A DNA stretch of 64,000 nt from Cyanobium gracile PCC 6307 (lineage in GTDB: Bacteria > Cyanobacteriota > Cyanobacteriia > PCC-6307 > Cyanobiaceae). Below, one piece after another: positions 48,627-57,461 of the stretch (position 1 is the stretch's first letter; each line of letters starts with the position of its first letter). Location: positions 1,823,964 through 1,887,963 of the forward strand of contig NC_019675.1 in the NCBI RefSeq assembly GCF_000316515.1, in the 5' to 3' direction. The notes below the pieces were generated by a model. It was not told the origin of the DNA. It was given only the letters and a program-made list of their open reading frames with translations, and ran no database searches. The translations under genes were made by a program, and so were the position numbers.

Positions 48627-48803
48627 CTAGAACTTGGCATCGCTCGTGGAGCGGCACTGGTAGACAACCTTGCCAGTGGACTGCTTGATCTTCTGCCAGT
48701 AGAAGCCCTTCGACGGCTTGCCCTCCTGCAGGACTTCGGCCAGCGCTGGGCTGCCCAGAAGCAGGGCAAGGAGCACCAGGGCGAACGAGCGTCGGTGGGT
48801 CAT
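48627..48803 (-). CDS. small secreted hypothetical protein
   Basis: 58 aa: signal peptide MTHRRSFALVLLALLLGSPALA and a short basic mature part (EVLQEGKPSKGFYWQKIKQS then TGKVVYQCRSTSDAKF). It lies just upstream of the SNase gene on the same strand. Function not recognised. Confidence 0.55.
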   Translation of the reverse strand: MTHRRSFALVLLALLLGSPALAEVLQEGKPSKGFYWQKIKQSTGKVVYQCRSTSDAKF

Positions 48804-48927
48804 GGCTGGGAAGGGAGCTGGGAGGGATTCGTGCAGAGCGCCGCCTCTCCAGGCCGCTGGATGGGCCCAACGGAACCGTAACGCTGGTGGGCGGATGGGC
48901 CCTTCGAATGACGATAGATGGGATTTA

Positions 48928-50916
48928 TCAAAAGAGATAAATACGACCAAAGTTAGAAGGAATGCTAACTGTTATCCTTTCACTCACCGAGCTAACACTT
49001 ACAGTCGTGTGCGCATCAGTTCCTCCATATGCTTTTTGAAGAATATCTGTCCAAGTCCCAACTTCACCGAAAGGAATACTGACATGTTGGTCGCTATCCG
49101 AGAAATTAATAGCAATCAACACAATCTGAGCGCCGTCCCAACGTCGGTATACCAGAATCTTGCTAGCGAGATGCTCTATCTCCAAAACACTAGTCTCGCG
49201 ATTTCCCTTTAAAGCAGGATGAGCTTTCCGAATATCCCCCAGAATTCTGTAAAGCTGCATCAGAGGCAATACAGTGCCTCCCCCCACAGAACTCATCGGC
49301 GAATAAAAATAATCCCAATGGAGAGGGCGAGCCCCGCGTACCCGTCCCATACCACTACTTGGCAAGCCATAATTCTCGCCAAATTCCTGCCCGGCCCACA
49401 ACATCGGAATCCCGACACAAGTCATCAAAGCAATCGCATAAGGCTGCAACTTCCACCATGCCTGGTTCTGCAGACCGTGCTGATAATCGAATCCGCCACT
49501 TTCATCCCATTCTTTGCGAGACCCAACGTTATACATCAAGCGACTTTCATCGTGAGATTCCAGATATTGCACCGGTAACGCAGGGATAGTATCGCCACCA
49601 ACATTCTTTTCACCCGTGTACCCTGAATTCCCCCAGCGATCGTCTTTCAACAAAAGCTCTTTTCCAAAATCGGCATTTAGATAGTCGTAAGCAGCCATAG
49701 ATTTAGCGATATTGTGAAGGCTCTTCTCCCAACATCCATTAACAGCACTATTCGAACGATCCTCCAACTGATAGGCACTTTCCCCTAAATCCTCTGCGAT
49801 CTGAATAATCCGTGAAGAACCATCAGCATTAACAAATCTGGAAATGCCCTTCGAATGACTGTAAGCTTCCTTACTCAACGTTTGTAACGAAACAAAAGTG
49901 GGGCGATTGGCAGCAGAGTACCAGTTGATAGAGCCATCAGAATTGACTGAAGGGGCTTTGTCCAAATATCCATTGACGTGATCGTATCGAAATCCATCTA
50001 TATTATATTCATTTAGCCAAAACTGATTGACCGCAGCAAAAAACTCCTGAACAGACTTCATCCTGAAGTCATTCTTGTTTCCGAAGTTTGAGTAGGCGCA
50101 AGACATGGGATTAGGAGCCCTTCGTATCGCCCTCCCATCATCATATTGGTGATCCCTCCACAAGAAAAAAAACGGATCGTAACCCACCTGATAGGGAAAC
50201 ATAAAGTCGGCATGGGCATACACCATATCCAAAATGACAGCAATGCCTTTTTCGTGAGACGCTTGCACCAGCTCTCGCAATCCCTTGGGTCCGCCAAACC
50301 GTTCTTCTGGAGCAAAGTAGAAAACGGGCACGTAACCCCACTGCGAGGGCTCGGCAACACTATTAATCGGCATCAATTCGAGAACATTGACACCCAAACC
50401 CTCCAGATAAGGCAAGCGTTCGACAATCCCACTAAAGGTATTAGCAAATTCATCCACATTGAGCTCGTAGATGACCGCATCCTTCAATTCCGGCACCTTG
50501 TAACCAGCCGGATCCGTCAGAGGAGCTGGCGCACTCTCAACTCGCAGCAACGAAAAGGTTCCATCAGCCGTTTCCCGAGCGTAAGGGTCGCCAAAAAATA
50601 GCGAACGGGTGCTTCTTCCGGAACCTGACTTAGAGGGGCCTACAATTTCATATCGGTAAATGTAGGTATCGCCTTCTGCGAGAGTTGCAGTTGCATTCCA
50701 CAAACCTTTTGGCAGATCGCCCCATAAGTTATCTGCAGGCGGAGAAGAGGCTGAAAGCTTAATCTTCTGTGCGGAAACCGATCTGTCAAATTGCTCCGAC
50801 CTCTTGATAATATATACAAATACCTCAAAACTCGCTGGGTCGACGTTAGGTAGATACAGTCGGAAATCTACTTGACTGCCCGAAACCAATACGCCAACTT
50901 CAGAAATATCGAACAT
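48928..50916 (-). CDS. GH13 alpha-amylase family glycosidase (GlgB/TreZ-like)
   Basis: 662 aa. An N-terminal CBM48-like domain (1-140) is followed by the barrel. Region I is VILDMVYAHADF, region II GFRYDHVNGY (nucleophile Asp312), region III IIQIAEDLGES (acid/base Glu375), region IV YLESHDESRL (His455, Asp456). A C-terminal beta domain ends the protein. It likely acts on alpha-1,4/1,6-glucan or malto-oligosaccharides in the cytosol, as there is no signal peptide. AT-rich codon use. A second GH13 gene lies upstream in the same direction beyond two transposase genes. Confidence 0.85.
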   Translation of the reverse strand: MFDISEVGVLVSGSQVDFRLYLPNVDPASFEVFVYIIKRSEQFDRSVSAQKIKLSASSPPADNLWGDLPKGLWNATATLAEGDTYIYRYEIVGPSKSGSGRSTRSLFFGDPYARETADGTFSLLRVESAPAPLTDPAGYKVPELKDAVIYELNVDEFANTFSGIVERLPYLEGLGVNVLELMPINSVAEPSQWGYVPVFYFAPEERFGGPKGLRELVQASHEKGIAVILDMVYAHADFMFPYQVGYDPFFFLWRDHQYDDGRAIRRAPNPMSCAYSNFGNKNDFRMKSVQEFFAAVNQFWLNEYNIDGFRYDHVNGYLDKAPSVNSDGSINWYSAANRPTFVSLQTLSKEAYSHSKGISRFVNADGSSRIIQIAEDLGESAYQLEDRSNSAVNGCWEKSLHNIAKSMAAYDYLNADFGKELLLKDDRWGNSGYTGEKNVGGDTIPALPVQYLESHDESRLMYNVGSRKEWDESGGFDYQHGLQNQAWWKLQPYAIALMTCVGIPMLWAGQEFGENYGLPSSGMGRVRGARPLHWDYFYSPMSSVGGGTVLPLMQLYRILGDIRKAHPALKGNRETSVLEIEHLASKILVYRRWDGAQIVLIAINFSDSDQHVSIPFGEVGTWTDILQKAYGGTDAHTTVSVSSVSERITVSIPSNFGRIYLF

Positions 50917-51163
50917 AGCTCACCCTCGTCAGAAACGTTCTGTGTATAGCCTCGGTAAGCTACACAAAAAATATGTTAGCTCAGTAGTCATGGTTACAAA
51001 TAATACCCAAAATGAAGCAATTCTTAATTTGGTCATGGACGCAAAAGATTGTTTGGTGTTCTGTCTCAGCAGGTTGTTCAGTGACAAGGGATGCTCCTAT
51101 AGACCGTCAAGCCCTTCCAGCGGTTTGTTACTGCGTTGGTGAGGACGCGCGGCCGGCTCTCAG
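50917..51163. other. intergenic region upstream of the GH13 gene
   Basis: AT-rich, no credible gene. On the minus strand TTAAGA and TATTAT (around 51000-51035) with a 16-bp gap could be a promoter for the GH13 gene. The right end grades into GC-rich IS110-associated sequence. Confidence 0.3.
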
Positions 51164-51211
51164 CCACCCAGGTGCCCGACCGCTCTGATTGGCGGACGGG
51201 CACCTGGGTGG
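51164..51211. repeat. strong 15-bp inverted repeat 3' of the IS110 transposase
   Basis: CCACCCAGGTGCCCG at 51164-51178 is exactly complementary to 51197-51211, with an inner CGC/GCG pairing; GGCT...AGCC can extend it. It begins 28 bp beyond the IS110 stop codon. It may be an IS end structure or a terminator without a T-run. Confidence 0.55.
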
Positions 51212-51238
51212 GAGCCTGGGCTTTCCGTGGATTTCAGT

Positions 51239-52321
51239 TCAGGCGGCTGCAGTTCTCAATGGAGGACGGCCCCTGAGGAGGCGGAACACCTCGCGGGCAA
51301 TGAACCGCTTAAGACCGCGGATGATCTCCTTGTTGCTCAGTCCTTCCCCCCTGCGACGTTCGGCGTAGTCCCTGGTTGCCTGGTGATAGCGCAGCCGCAC
51401 CACTGCGATGCGATAGAGCGCAGCGTTCGCTTGGCGGTTGCCGCCACGGTTGAGGCGATGGCGGCGGGTGTTGCCAGAACTGGCTGGCAGCGGGCTCGCC
51501 CCACAGAGCGCGGCGAATGACGCTTCTGAGCGCAGACGCTCAGGATTGTCACCGGCTGCCGTAAGCAGGATGGAGGCGCCATCCACGCCGATCCCGTAGG
51601 ACTGCCGCAAGCCAGGGCAAGCAGCCTGGGTGAGGGCATCGAGGTCGCTCAACAGCTCGGCGAGTTCGTGATCCAGCGCCTGGATCCGCCGGGCCAGGCT
51701 GCGTAAGGCCCATTTCGCCGCCATCAGCGGACATGCCAGCGCACCAGGCCGAAAGGCCGCACAGGTTGAGATCAGTTCGCCACGACTCAGCCCAGCCAGG
51801 CGCTCTCGGAGGGCCGGAGGTGCCGTCACCAGCAGGGCACGAATCTGGTTGATGGCTTTGGTGCGGCAGTCGATGGCCGAATCCTTGGCGACATTGAGCA
51901 TGCGGATCATCTCCACGTGTTCGGAACCACTTTTGGGGATCGACATAGTGGTGCCTGCCAGGTAGGCCCTGGCAGCAACCTCAGCATCGATGGAGTCATC
52001 CTTTCCCCGTCTTCGGCGGGTAGAGCGATCAGGCCGATTGGCCTCGATGACGGAAAAGCCAGCAGCCAGGAGTTCGCGGCAGAGGCCAGCTCCAAAGGAG
52101 CTCGTGCCCTCCATGGCAAACACCGGCCTGCTGCCGAACAACTCAGTCCAGCCGATCAGGGCTTGATAGCCCTGTTGGATTGTCGGGATCCGGTACTCAT
52201 CAAGTTTGCCGCCGTTCGGCGCTAGAGCCACCGCGACGTGGAAGTCCCGATGCGTATCAATACCTATGACGACGTCATACGCATCGTCAGGCTGAGGTTG
52301 TGCCAGGGTTGCAGATGCCAT
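51239..52321 (-). CDS. IS110-family transposase (DEDD recombinase)
   Basis: 360 aa from the ATG at 52321 (MASATLAQPQPDDAYDVVIG). The N-terminal RuvC-like domain has GIDTHRDFHVAVAL, EGTSSFGAGL and RGKDDSIDAEVAARAY. The C-terminal domain has GIGVDGASILLTAAGDNPER and the serine-bearing CGASPLPASSGNTRRHRLNR. IS110 enzymes recombine using a non-coding bridge RNA encoded in the element's end. The gene appears complete. Confidence 0.9.
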   Translation of the reverse strand: MASATLAQPQPDDAYDVVIGIDTHRDFHVAVALAPNGGKLDEYRIPTIQQGYQALIGWTELFGSRPVFAMEGTSSFGAGLCRELLAAGFSVIEANRPDRSTRRRRGKDDSIDAEVAARAYLAGTTMSIPKSGSEHVEMIRMLNVAKDSAIDCRTKAINQIRALLVTAPPALRERLAGLSRGELISTCAAFRPGALACPLMAAKWALRSLARRIQALDHELAELLSDLDALTQAACPGLRQSYGIGVDGASILLTAAGDNPERLRSEASFAALCGASPLPASSGNTRRHRLNRGGNRQANAALYRIAVVRLRYHQATRDYAERRRGEGLSNKEIIRGLKRFIAREVFRLLRGRPPLRTAAA

Positions 52322-52347
52322 CGATGCCTGATGGTGGTGGGAAAATG

Positions 52348-52431
52348 CAACCAACAGGACAGCCGGACAGACCTGTGATGGGACCTATAGGCCAGGCACC
52401 TGATCAAGTCACGATGCCGTTCTGTTGGTTG
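52348..52431 (-). ncRNA. candidate IS110 bridge RNA region
   Basis: Immediately 5' of the IS110 gene, 52348-52360 (CAACCAACAGGAC) pairs with 52419-52431 (GTTCTGTTGGTTG) with one G-U-type mismatch. The pairing encloses about 58 nt with a small inner hairpin (ACAG...CTGT). Position and structure fit a bridge RNA, but the exact ends and guide loops are not defined. Confidence 0.35.
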
Positions 52432-52590
52432 GCCCCATCAGCTCAAGGCGACAGATCCATTGGAGAGCACGAAAAGCTCGGCCAGGTGTGAGGTGGGTCA
52501 GCCCTGAGCTGGTGGGGTAACCCGATGATCACAGGGCGTGAGGCCGCTACCGGTTGAGGTGCGACCCATCAACCCCGACCTCACGCTTCC

Positions 52591-53535
52591 ATGCATATCC
52601 ACCCCGATGCCCGCCTGACCCAGCGAGGCCGGCTCTGGCTTGTGATCCAGCACTTGGAGCATGGCCGCAGCCTTGCCGAGCTCGCCGCAGAGAACGGAAT
52701 CAGCCTACGCTGCGCCTACCGCTGGCTGGCCCGGTACCGCTCAGGCGGTTCAGCCTCACTGGCGGATCGACGCAGCGTGCGCCGCACCCAGCGGCGGACG
52801 CTCGATCCGCAGCAACTGCAGCAGGCCGTGGATCTCCGCCACCAGCGGCTCCACCTCCGGCACATCGCCCGGCTCCTGCAGGCCCCCTTCTCCACCGTGG
52901 CCAGAGTCCTCAGCCGTCTGGGCCTCGGGCGACTGTGGAACCTGGAGCCCAAGCCACCGGTGCGCCGGCACGAGTGGGAGCGACCGGGCGACCTGATCCA
53001 TATCGACGTCAAGTCCCTGGCGCGCTTTCGCCGGGTGGGTCACCGGATCACCGGCGATCGGCAGCAGGGGCGTTCCTACGGTGTCGGCTACGACAAGGTC
53101 CACGTCGCCGTGGACGATGCCACCCGGCTGGTGTACGTCGAGGTGCTGCCCGATGAACAGAAGCCCACCGTGATCGGCTTTCTCAGCCGTGCGGTCGCCT
53201 GGTTCAACGCCCAGGGTGTGGAGTGCCGGCGGGTGATGAGCGACAACGGACCTGCCTACGTCTCCAAGGCGTTCGCCAAGGCCTGCCGCATCCTGGGTCT
53301 GCGGCACATCCGCACCAGGCCGTACACGCCCAGAACCAACGGCAAGGCAGAGAGATTCATCCAGACGCTCAGCCGCGAGTGGGCGTACGCCATGGCCTTC
53401 CAGAACTCCGAGGAGCGGAACCGCTGGCTGCCCCGTTATCTGGGGATCTATAATCGGCTCATGAAGCACTCGGCCCTCGGCTGGCGCTCACCTCACCAGC
53501 GGCTCGCCGAGCTGCTCGGCTCAACAAGGTGGTGA
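52591..53535 (+). CDS. IS481-type transposase
   Basis: 314 aa. N-terminal helix-turn-helix (SLAELAAENGISLRCAYRWL) and rve DDE core: Asp in HIDVKSLARF, second Asp in RVMSDNGPAYVSK, Glu in RTNGKAERFIQTL. The C-terminal ALGWRSPHQRLAELLG is typical. Intact. It is divergent from the IS110 gene; clear terminal inverted repeats could not be fixed by eye. Confidence 0.85.
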   Translation: MHIHPDARLTQRGRLWLVIQHLEHGRSLAELAAENGISLRCAYRWLARYRSGGSASLADRRSVRRTQRRTLDPQQLQQAVDLRHQRLHLRHIARLLQAPFSTVARVLSRLGLGRLWNLEPKPPVRRHEWERPGDLIHIDVKSLARFRRVGHRITGDRQQGRSYGVGYDKVHVAVDDATRLVYVEVLPDEQKPTVIGFLSRAVAWFNAQGVECRRVMSDNGPAYVSKAFAKACRILGLRHIRTRPYTPRTNGKAERFIQTLSREWAYAMAFQNSEERNRWLPRYLGIYNRLMKHSALGWRSPHQRLAELLGSTRW

Positions 53536-53677
53536 GACACAACAACTAAGTCCTTCCGTTCGCCATCGAACATGGGAAGCAGTAACGACATAATCCTTCG
53601 ACCTACTCATCTCTGATTCTCAATCTTTCTGTAACAGACTATGGCGCGAAGCGCTAATCGCCACCGATCGAAGTAAA

Positions 53678-54085
53678 ATGCCAGAATCAATCAAATTCAC
53701 AAAGGTAATGAACGAAACAGGCAATGGCGGCGTATTTACCGAAGAAAATGACAAGCTGAGGGACAAGCTCATCGGATCGTGGACAGTGAATCAGTCCGCT
53801 CAGCATGTCATGTATTTGTTTGACGACCGCCAAGCAGGCCGATGGCTCGAGGATGGCCACACAGAAAGATCCTTTGCCTATGAAGTGATCAGCGCCAATA
53901 TAGAGACCCTGACAATGATTATTAAATTCAACAGCGGCACGAGTTTTCACCACAAGCAGTTGGCATTCAGCCCAGATTTTCAGTACCTGACAGCCAAGAT
54001 AAGCACTTCCGGACCAAGCGGTCCTTTCGGCATCTCGGAATATTGGGAAAAGCTGTCCAACTTAAGCATGATCGATCCATCCTGA
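53678..54085 (+). CDS. hypothetical protein (lipocalin-like length)
   Basis: 135 aa, MPESIKFTKVMNETGNGGVF start. The middle (LIGSWTVNQSAQHVMYLFDD) followed by alternating beta strands up to ISEYWEKL suggests a small beta-barrel like those in lipocalin-type domains, but no family motif is certain. AT-rich. It lies between the IS481 gene and the decayed GH13 gene, convergent with the latter. Confidence 0.5.
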   Translation: MPESIKFTKVMNETGNGGVFTEENDKLRDKLIGSWTVNQSAQHVMYLFDDRQAGRWLEDGHTERSFAYEVISANIETLTMIIKFNSGTSFHHKQLAFSPDFQYLTAKISTSGPSGPFGISEYWEKLSNLSMIDPS

Positions 54086-54175
54086 AGGGATGGCCAGCTA
54101 ATCAGTGCCGTAGAGCCACTGGAACTCAGACAGGTAGAGGCCTTTCTGGAACTGGATCGCGCTGCAGGCCATGAC

Positions 54176-54201
54176 TAGGCTGGTATCTGTGTACCAGCCT
54201 A
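54176..54201. repeat. 10-bp perfect inverted repeat
   Basis: TAGGCTGGTA and TACCAGCCTA surround a 6-nt loop in the gap between two convergent genes. It could end transcription in both directions, though no T-run follows. Confidence 0.4.
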
Positions 54202-54309
54202 CGGATTAAGCCCGGTCCCCGCGGAGCGAGCTGGGTAATCAAGTCGGGAGTTTTCCCTCAGCCGATGCTCAAACCCCTGTTACCCAGGGATCCCTTAGCA
54301 GCAAGTTGT

Positions 54310-56264
54310 TCACGGATAATTGACCAAGACCAGGACTTCAGAGGGGCCGACATCACGGACTTCAAGATAGACTTTCCCATCTGATGTCCGCTGAATCGGC
54401 AAGATACTGCCAACAGGATGACGCACAGCTTCAGGAGCGATCACCACCTCGGCTGTATTCAGAACCACCGTAAGCGCTCCCACAGTGCCGCTGAGACCAG
54501 CGTCGACCAGCACATCGGCGCCACGTTTTTGATTACCGTTGACATTAACAATACAGATGGCTTCTTCATCATCCAGTATGCGTGACCATGCCATCAACTC
54601 ACCGTTGCCGAGGAATTCGAATGGCCGACCGAAGATGGAGATTGGTCGGACGTATTGGCGGCCGACTCGTAATACCGGATATTGTCCTCGCAGAGTGGTT
54701 AGAGATGCAATGCGTTTGAAGGTTGGGTGGTTGGGATCAAAGCATTGGTGGCCTGATGTACCGAACGGCACGAAACCTGGTATTGTGGTGTCTTCAAATC
54801 GTGATAGCCCTGCGATTCCAGATCGCAGAGGATGCTCGGGTCCAAACATGGCTTCTCGAAGGTAGCAATTATTGGTGCCATTCCAGCCAGGAAGCCACTG
54901 TCGCTGCGAGGGCTCAGGGCCAGAGAGAGCCTCCTCGGTGCCTGCATATATGCACGGAATTGACAGGGTAAACAGTTGAATCGCAACTCCGGCAACAACT
55001 TGATGGTCGGAAACCGCGTCACTCGAAAAGCGAATTTTCTCACCGAACGCATGGACATGATCATCCAAAACTGACACATGGCGACCGCCGAGATTGCGGC
55101 TGCTCCCAAATACTATGTTCTTGGGAAAAGCATCAAAATAGCATTTGGGTGACTCAAGACCTTTTGAAACTCTATTAAGAACGATGCGAGTTTCGCCAAT
55201 ATCGAGTGTCGCGTTGAAGTTCTGCTCAAGAACATTAATGTAGCGCTCTTGATTGAAGTCACCACCGGCCACCTCGTCGACCAGGAAAAAGTCGGCCTTG
55301 CCGATGTTGGCACAGAACTCCATGATCGATCCACAGAAGTTGCGAGCCTCCTCCAATGAGACATGCTTGAGGGTATCAATACGAAATCCATCGCAGTCAG
55401 TGAGGGCAATCCAGTATTTATAGCATTTCGACAAAGCCGATAGAACATTGGGATTGCCGACCTTGAAATCTCGGCATCCACCATCAAAGTCTGTTCGTCG
55501 ATATTCGGTATCAGGATTGTCGATATTGTTCCAGTTTTCTCCACCCAAGCTCCCTTTGCCTGCCCTCGTGTAATAATCTGGATCCTGTAGCTCCTGTGGC
55601 CAGACACCATCTTCAATGCCATTAATCGCGGATATCGGCTGACCATGATCCCCTCTCCAAGCACCGAATTGATAGGAGCCTACTGTCCGATAGTGAGGAT
55701 TAAAGACATCGCCATCACTAGAGTAATAGAGCCAATTCTCGCCAGAGTGATTTAATATAACATCTAGGATGATCCTAAGGCCAGCAGCATGTGCCTGATT
55801 AACAAGACCGACCTGATTCTGTCGGGTGCCAAAACGGGGGTCTATCTGCAAGAAGTCTTGGATGGCATATCCGTGGTAATTGTTTTCATGGCATCGTTGT
55901 TTGAAGATAGGGCCTACCCAGATGCTGGTGACTCCGAGATCTTTTAAATAACCCAGCTTTGTGGTAATGCCGGTAATCGATCCACCTTGAAAGCGTCCAC
56001 TACCCGAAATAGCCCATTTGTCGAATCTCCACGGAGATCCTCCCGGGAGAGAGGGGCGCGCTGCGTTGAGATTCTCACGGTCGAGAAGAGGTCTGCTGGC
56101 TTCTTGCCCGTCACTGAAGCGATCTGGGAGCAGAAACACAGTACTTCATTCCTCCAGTCACCTGGGGATGGGTAATATGATTCCCGCCTTGGCAAAAGAA
56201 GATTGTACCCAAGGCTGGCTGGCCGCTCGGACTGGCTCAGCATTGTATCCGCAAAGTTGTTCAT
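54310..56264 (-). pseudogene. GH13 alpha-amylase family gene with frameshift
   Basis: From 56139 the frame gives 609 aa of GH13: FLLPDRFSDGQEASRPLLD, region I DVILNHSG, region II DCDGFRIDTLKHV (Asp255), region III FFLVDEVAGG (Glu289). The missing N-terminus is in another frame upstream (MNNFADTMLSQSERPASLGY through YYPSPGDWRNEVL). A single-base change at about 56135-56140 therefore breaks the gene. Region IV reads VLDDHVH where family members have DDHD, so the third catalytic Asp is also lost. The gene is likely inactive. Confidence 0.75.
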
Positions 56265-56315
56265 GTGGATTTGTTCGAGGATCATTACAAATGAAAATAG
56301 ACTTTCTGCATGCAA

Positions 56316-56812
56316 AACTCACTCTGACGTTTTAGCAATGACACGCCTTGTAGAATAGTTGACAATGACTTAACAAACCCAGGTAAGCAGTGGAGTGAAG
56401 CGCAGTTCTGCTTAGGGAGAATCTGAAAAGCCCAACCTGTGCGAGAGTGCGACTATGAGCGCACCCCGGAACTTGACTGATGGGTGGCTGAGGCTCTGAA
56501 CATGGCACCCAGGCAGGAGAAGCCCAGAATTGTTGGGTTCCTTGCAGTAGCCGTTGAGCCGCCATGGTTAGCGCGCTTAATTGCGATAGCGATGACTGGG
56601 CGGGCGCCTTACGAGCAACAAACTCCTAGAGCGGTGCTCAGTTCATTCCGGGCGAAGCCCGGAATGAGTCCGCGGGAATTTCAACCAAACTTCACCCCCT
56701 GTGGCGCCTCGGCGGCCTGGGACGGCTGGGAAAAAATACGTACACACTATGTTGAGGGGACGATCCCCAGCTCATCCCGTCGCTAGTTTACAGAGTCAGT
56801 CATAGACAGACC
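56316..56812. other. intergenic region with a perfect hairpin
   Basis: About 500 bp with no supported gene. It contains a perfect 11-bp stem (TCATTCCGGGC at 56643-56653, loop GAA, partner 56657-56667), GC-rich compared with its AT-rich surroundings. Possibly a mobile-element end or a stable RNA structure. Confidence 0.4.
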
Positions 56813-57367
56813 TTAGACGATCTTCACACAATCTACCGCTAATTCATTTCTAATCCGCTTAAGTTCTTCCTCTGTAAGAGTTTCTTGCAGCTCAAGAGAT
56901 ACCAACTTCTGAAACGAATCAATAATTTCTGAAATCGCCAACAGGCTGGCCGGTGCGCTTGCAGCGGCCTTAGCCAAGGCCGAAACAAAGTCGACGTATG
57001 CCGTTGAGACTGCAAGAAAGTTGTCAAACTGTGCCAAGCTATTTAGCGCTAAAGCTGCTTTTCCATTGGCACACTTGAGAGCGCTTGAAGCATTCTCGAC
57101 ATCCGAGGAAGAAATCAAACCACGAATGGCAGCATTGACAAGAATCTCAGCTTCTCTTGATAGCTGTCTGATATTGTCGTTAAGATCAGAAAGCTGCATT
57201 TTGAGATTCCACAGCCTGTCGATGGGCACCGGAACATCTTGGCTCAGCTTATTGATTTTGTCGGTTATTGCATTTCGCTTCTTTTCGTGGATCCCAATGT
57301 TGTCGTATGCATCATGGGCCGCTGAAAAAAGTGCTTCAGGATCGGTAGGGAATCTGGAAAATGACAT
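56813..57367 (-). CDS. helical hypothetical protein
   Basis: 184 aa from MSFSRFPTDPEALFSAAHDA; a TTG five codons upstream is an alternative start. Predicted almost entirely alpha-helical with amphipathic stretches (KLSQDVPVPIDRLWNLKMQL, SDLNDNIRQLSREAEILVNA) and an Ala-rich central region. It has no signal peptide or named domain. It follows the lipoprotein gene on the same strand by about 95 bp and is probably co-transcribed with it. Confidence 0.6.
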   Translation of the reverse strand: MSFSRFPTDPEALFSAAHDAYDNIGIHEKKRNAITDKINKLSQDVPVPIDRLWNLKMQLSDLNDNIRQLSREAEILVNAAIRGLISSSDVENASSALKCANGKAALALNSLAQFDNFLAVSTAYVDFVSALAKAAASAPASLLAISEIIDSFQKLVSLELQETLTEEELKRIRNELAVDCVKIV

Positions 57368-57461
57368 GGAGATGTCTCTCAAGTGATTGAATGAGTAAGA
57401 AAGGGGGAACTAGGCATCCGGCGATGGAGCTATCATCTTTGATGGCTCAAGAACTCAACTA

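Noticed and set aside
50942-51142. 66-codon frame upstream of the GH13 gene
   Set aside because: No ribosome-binding site, no conserved pattern, and it runs into IS-associated sequence.
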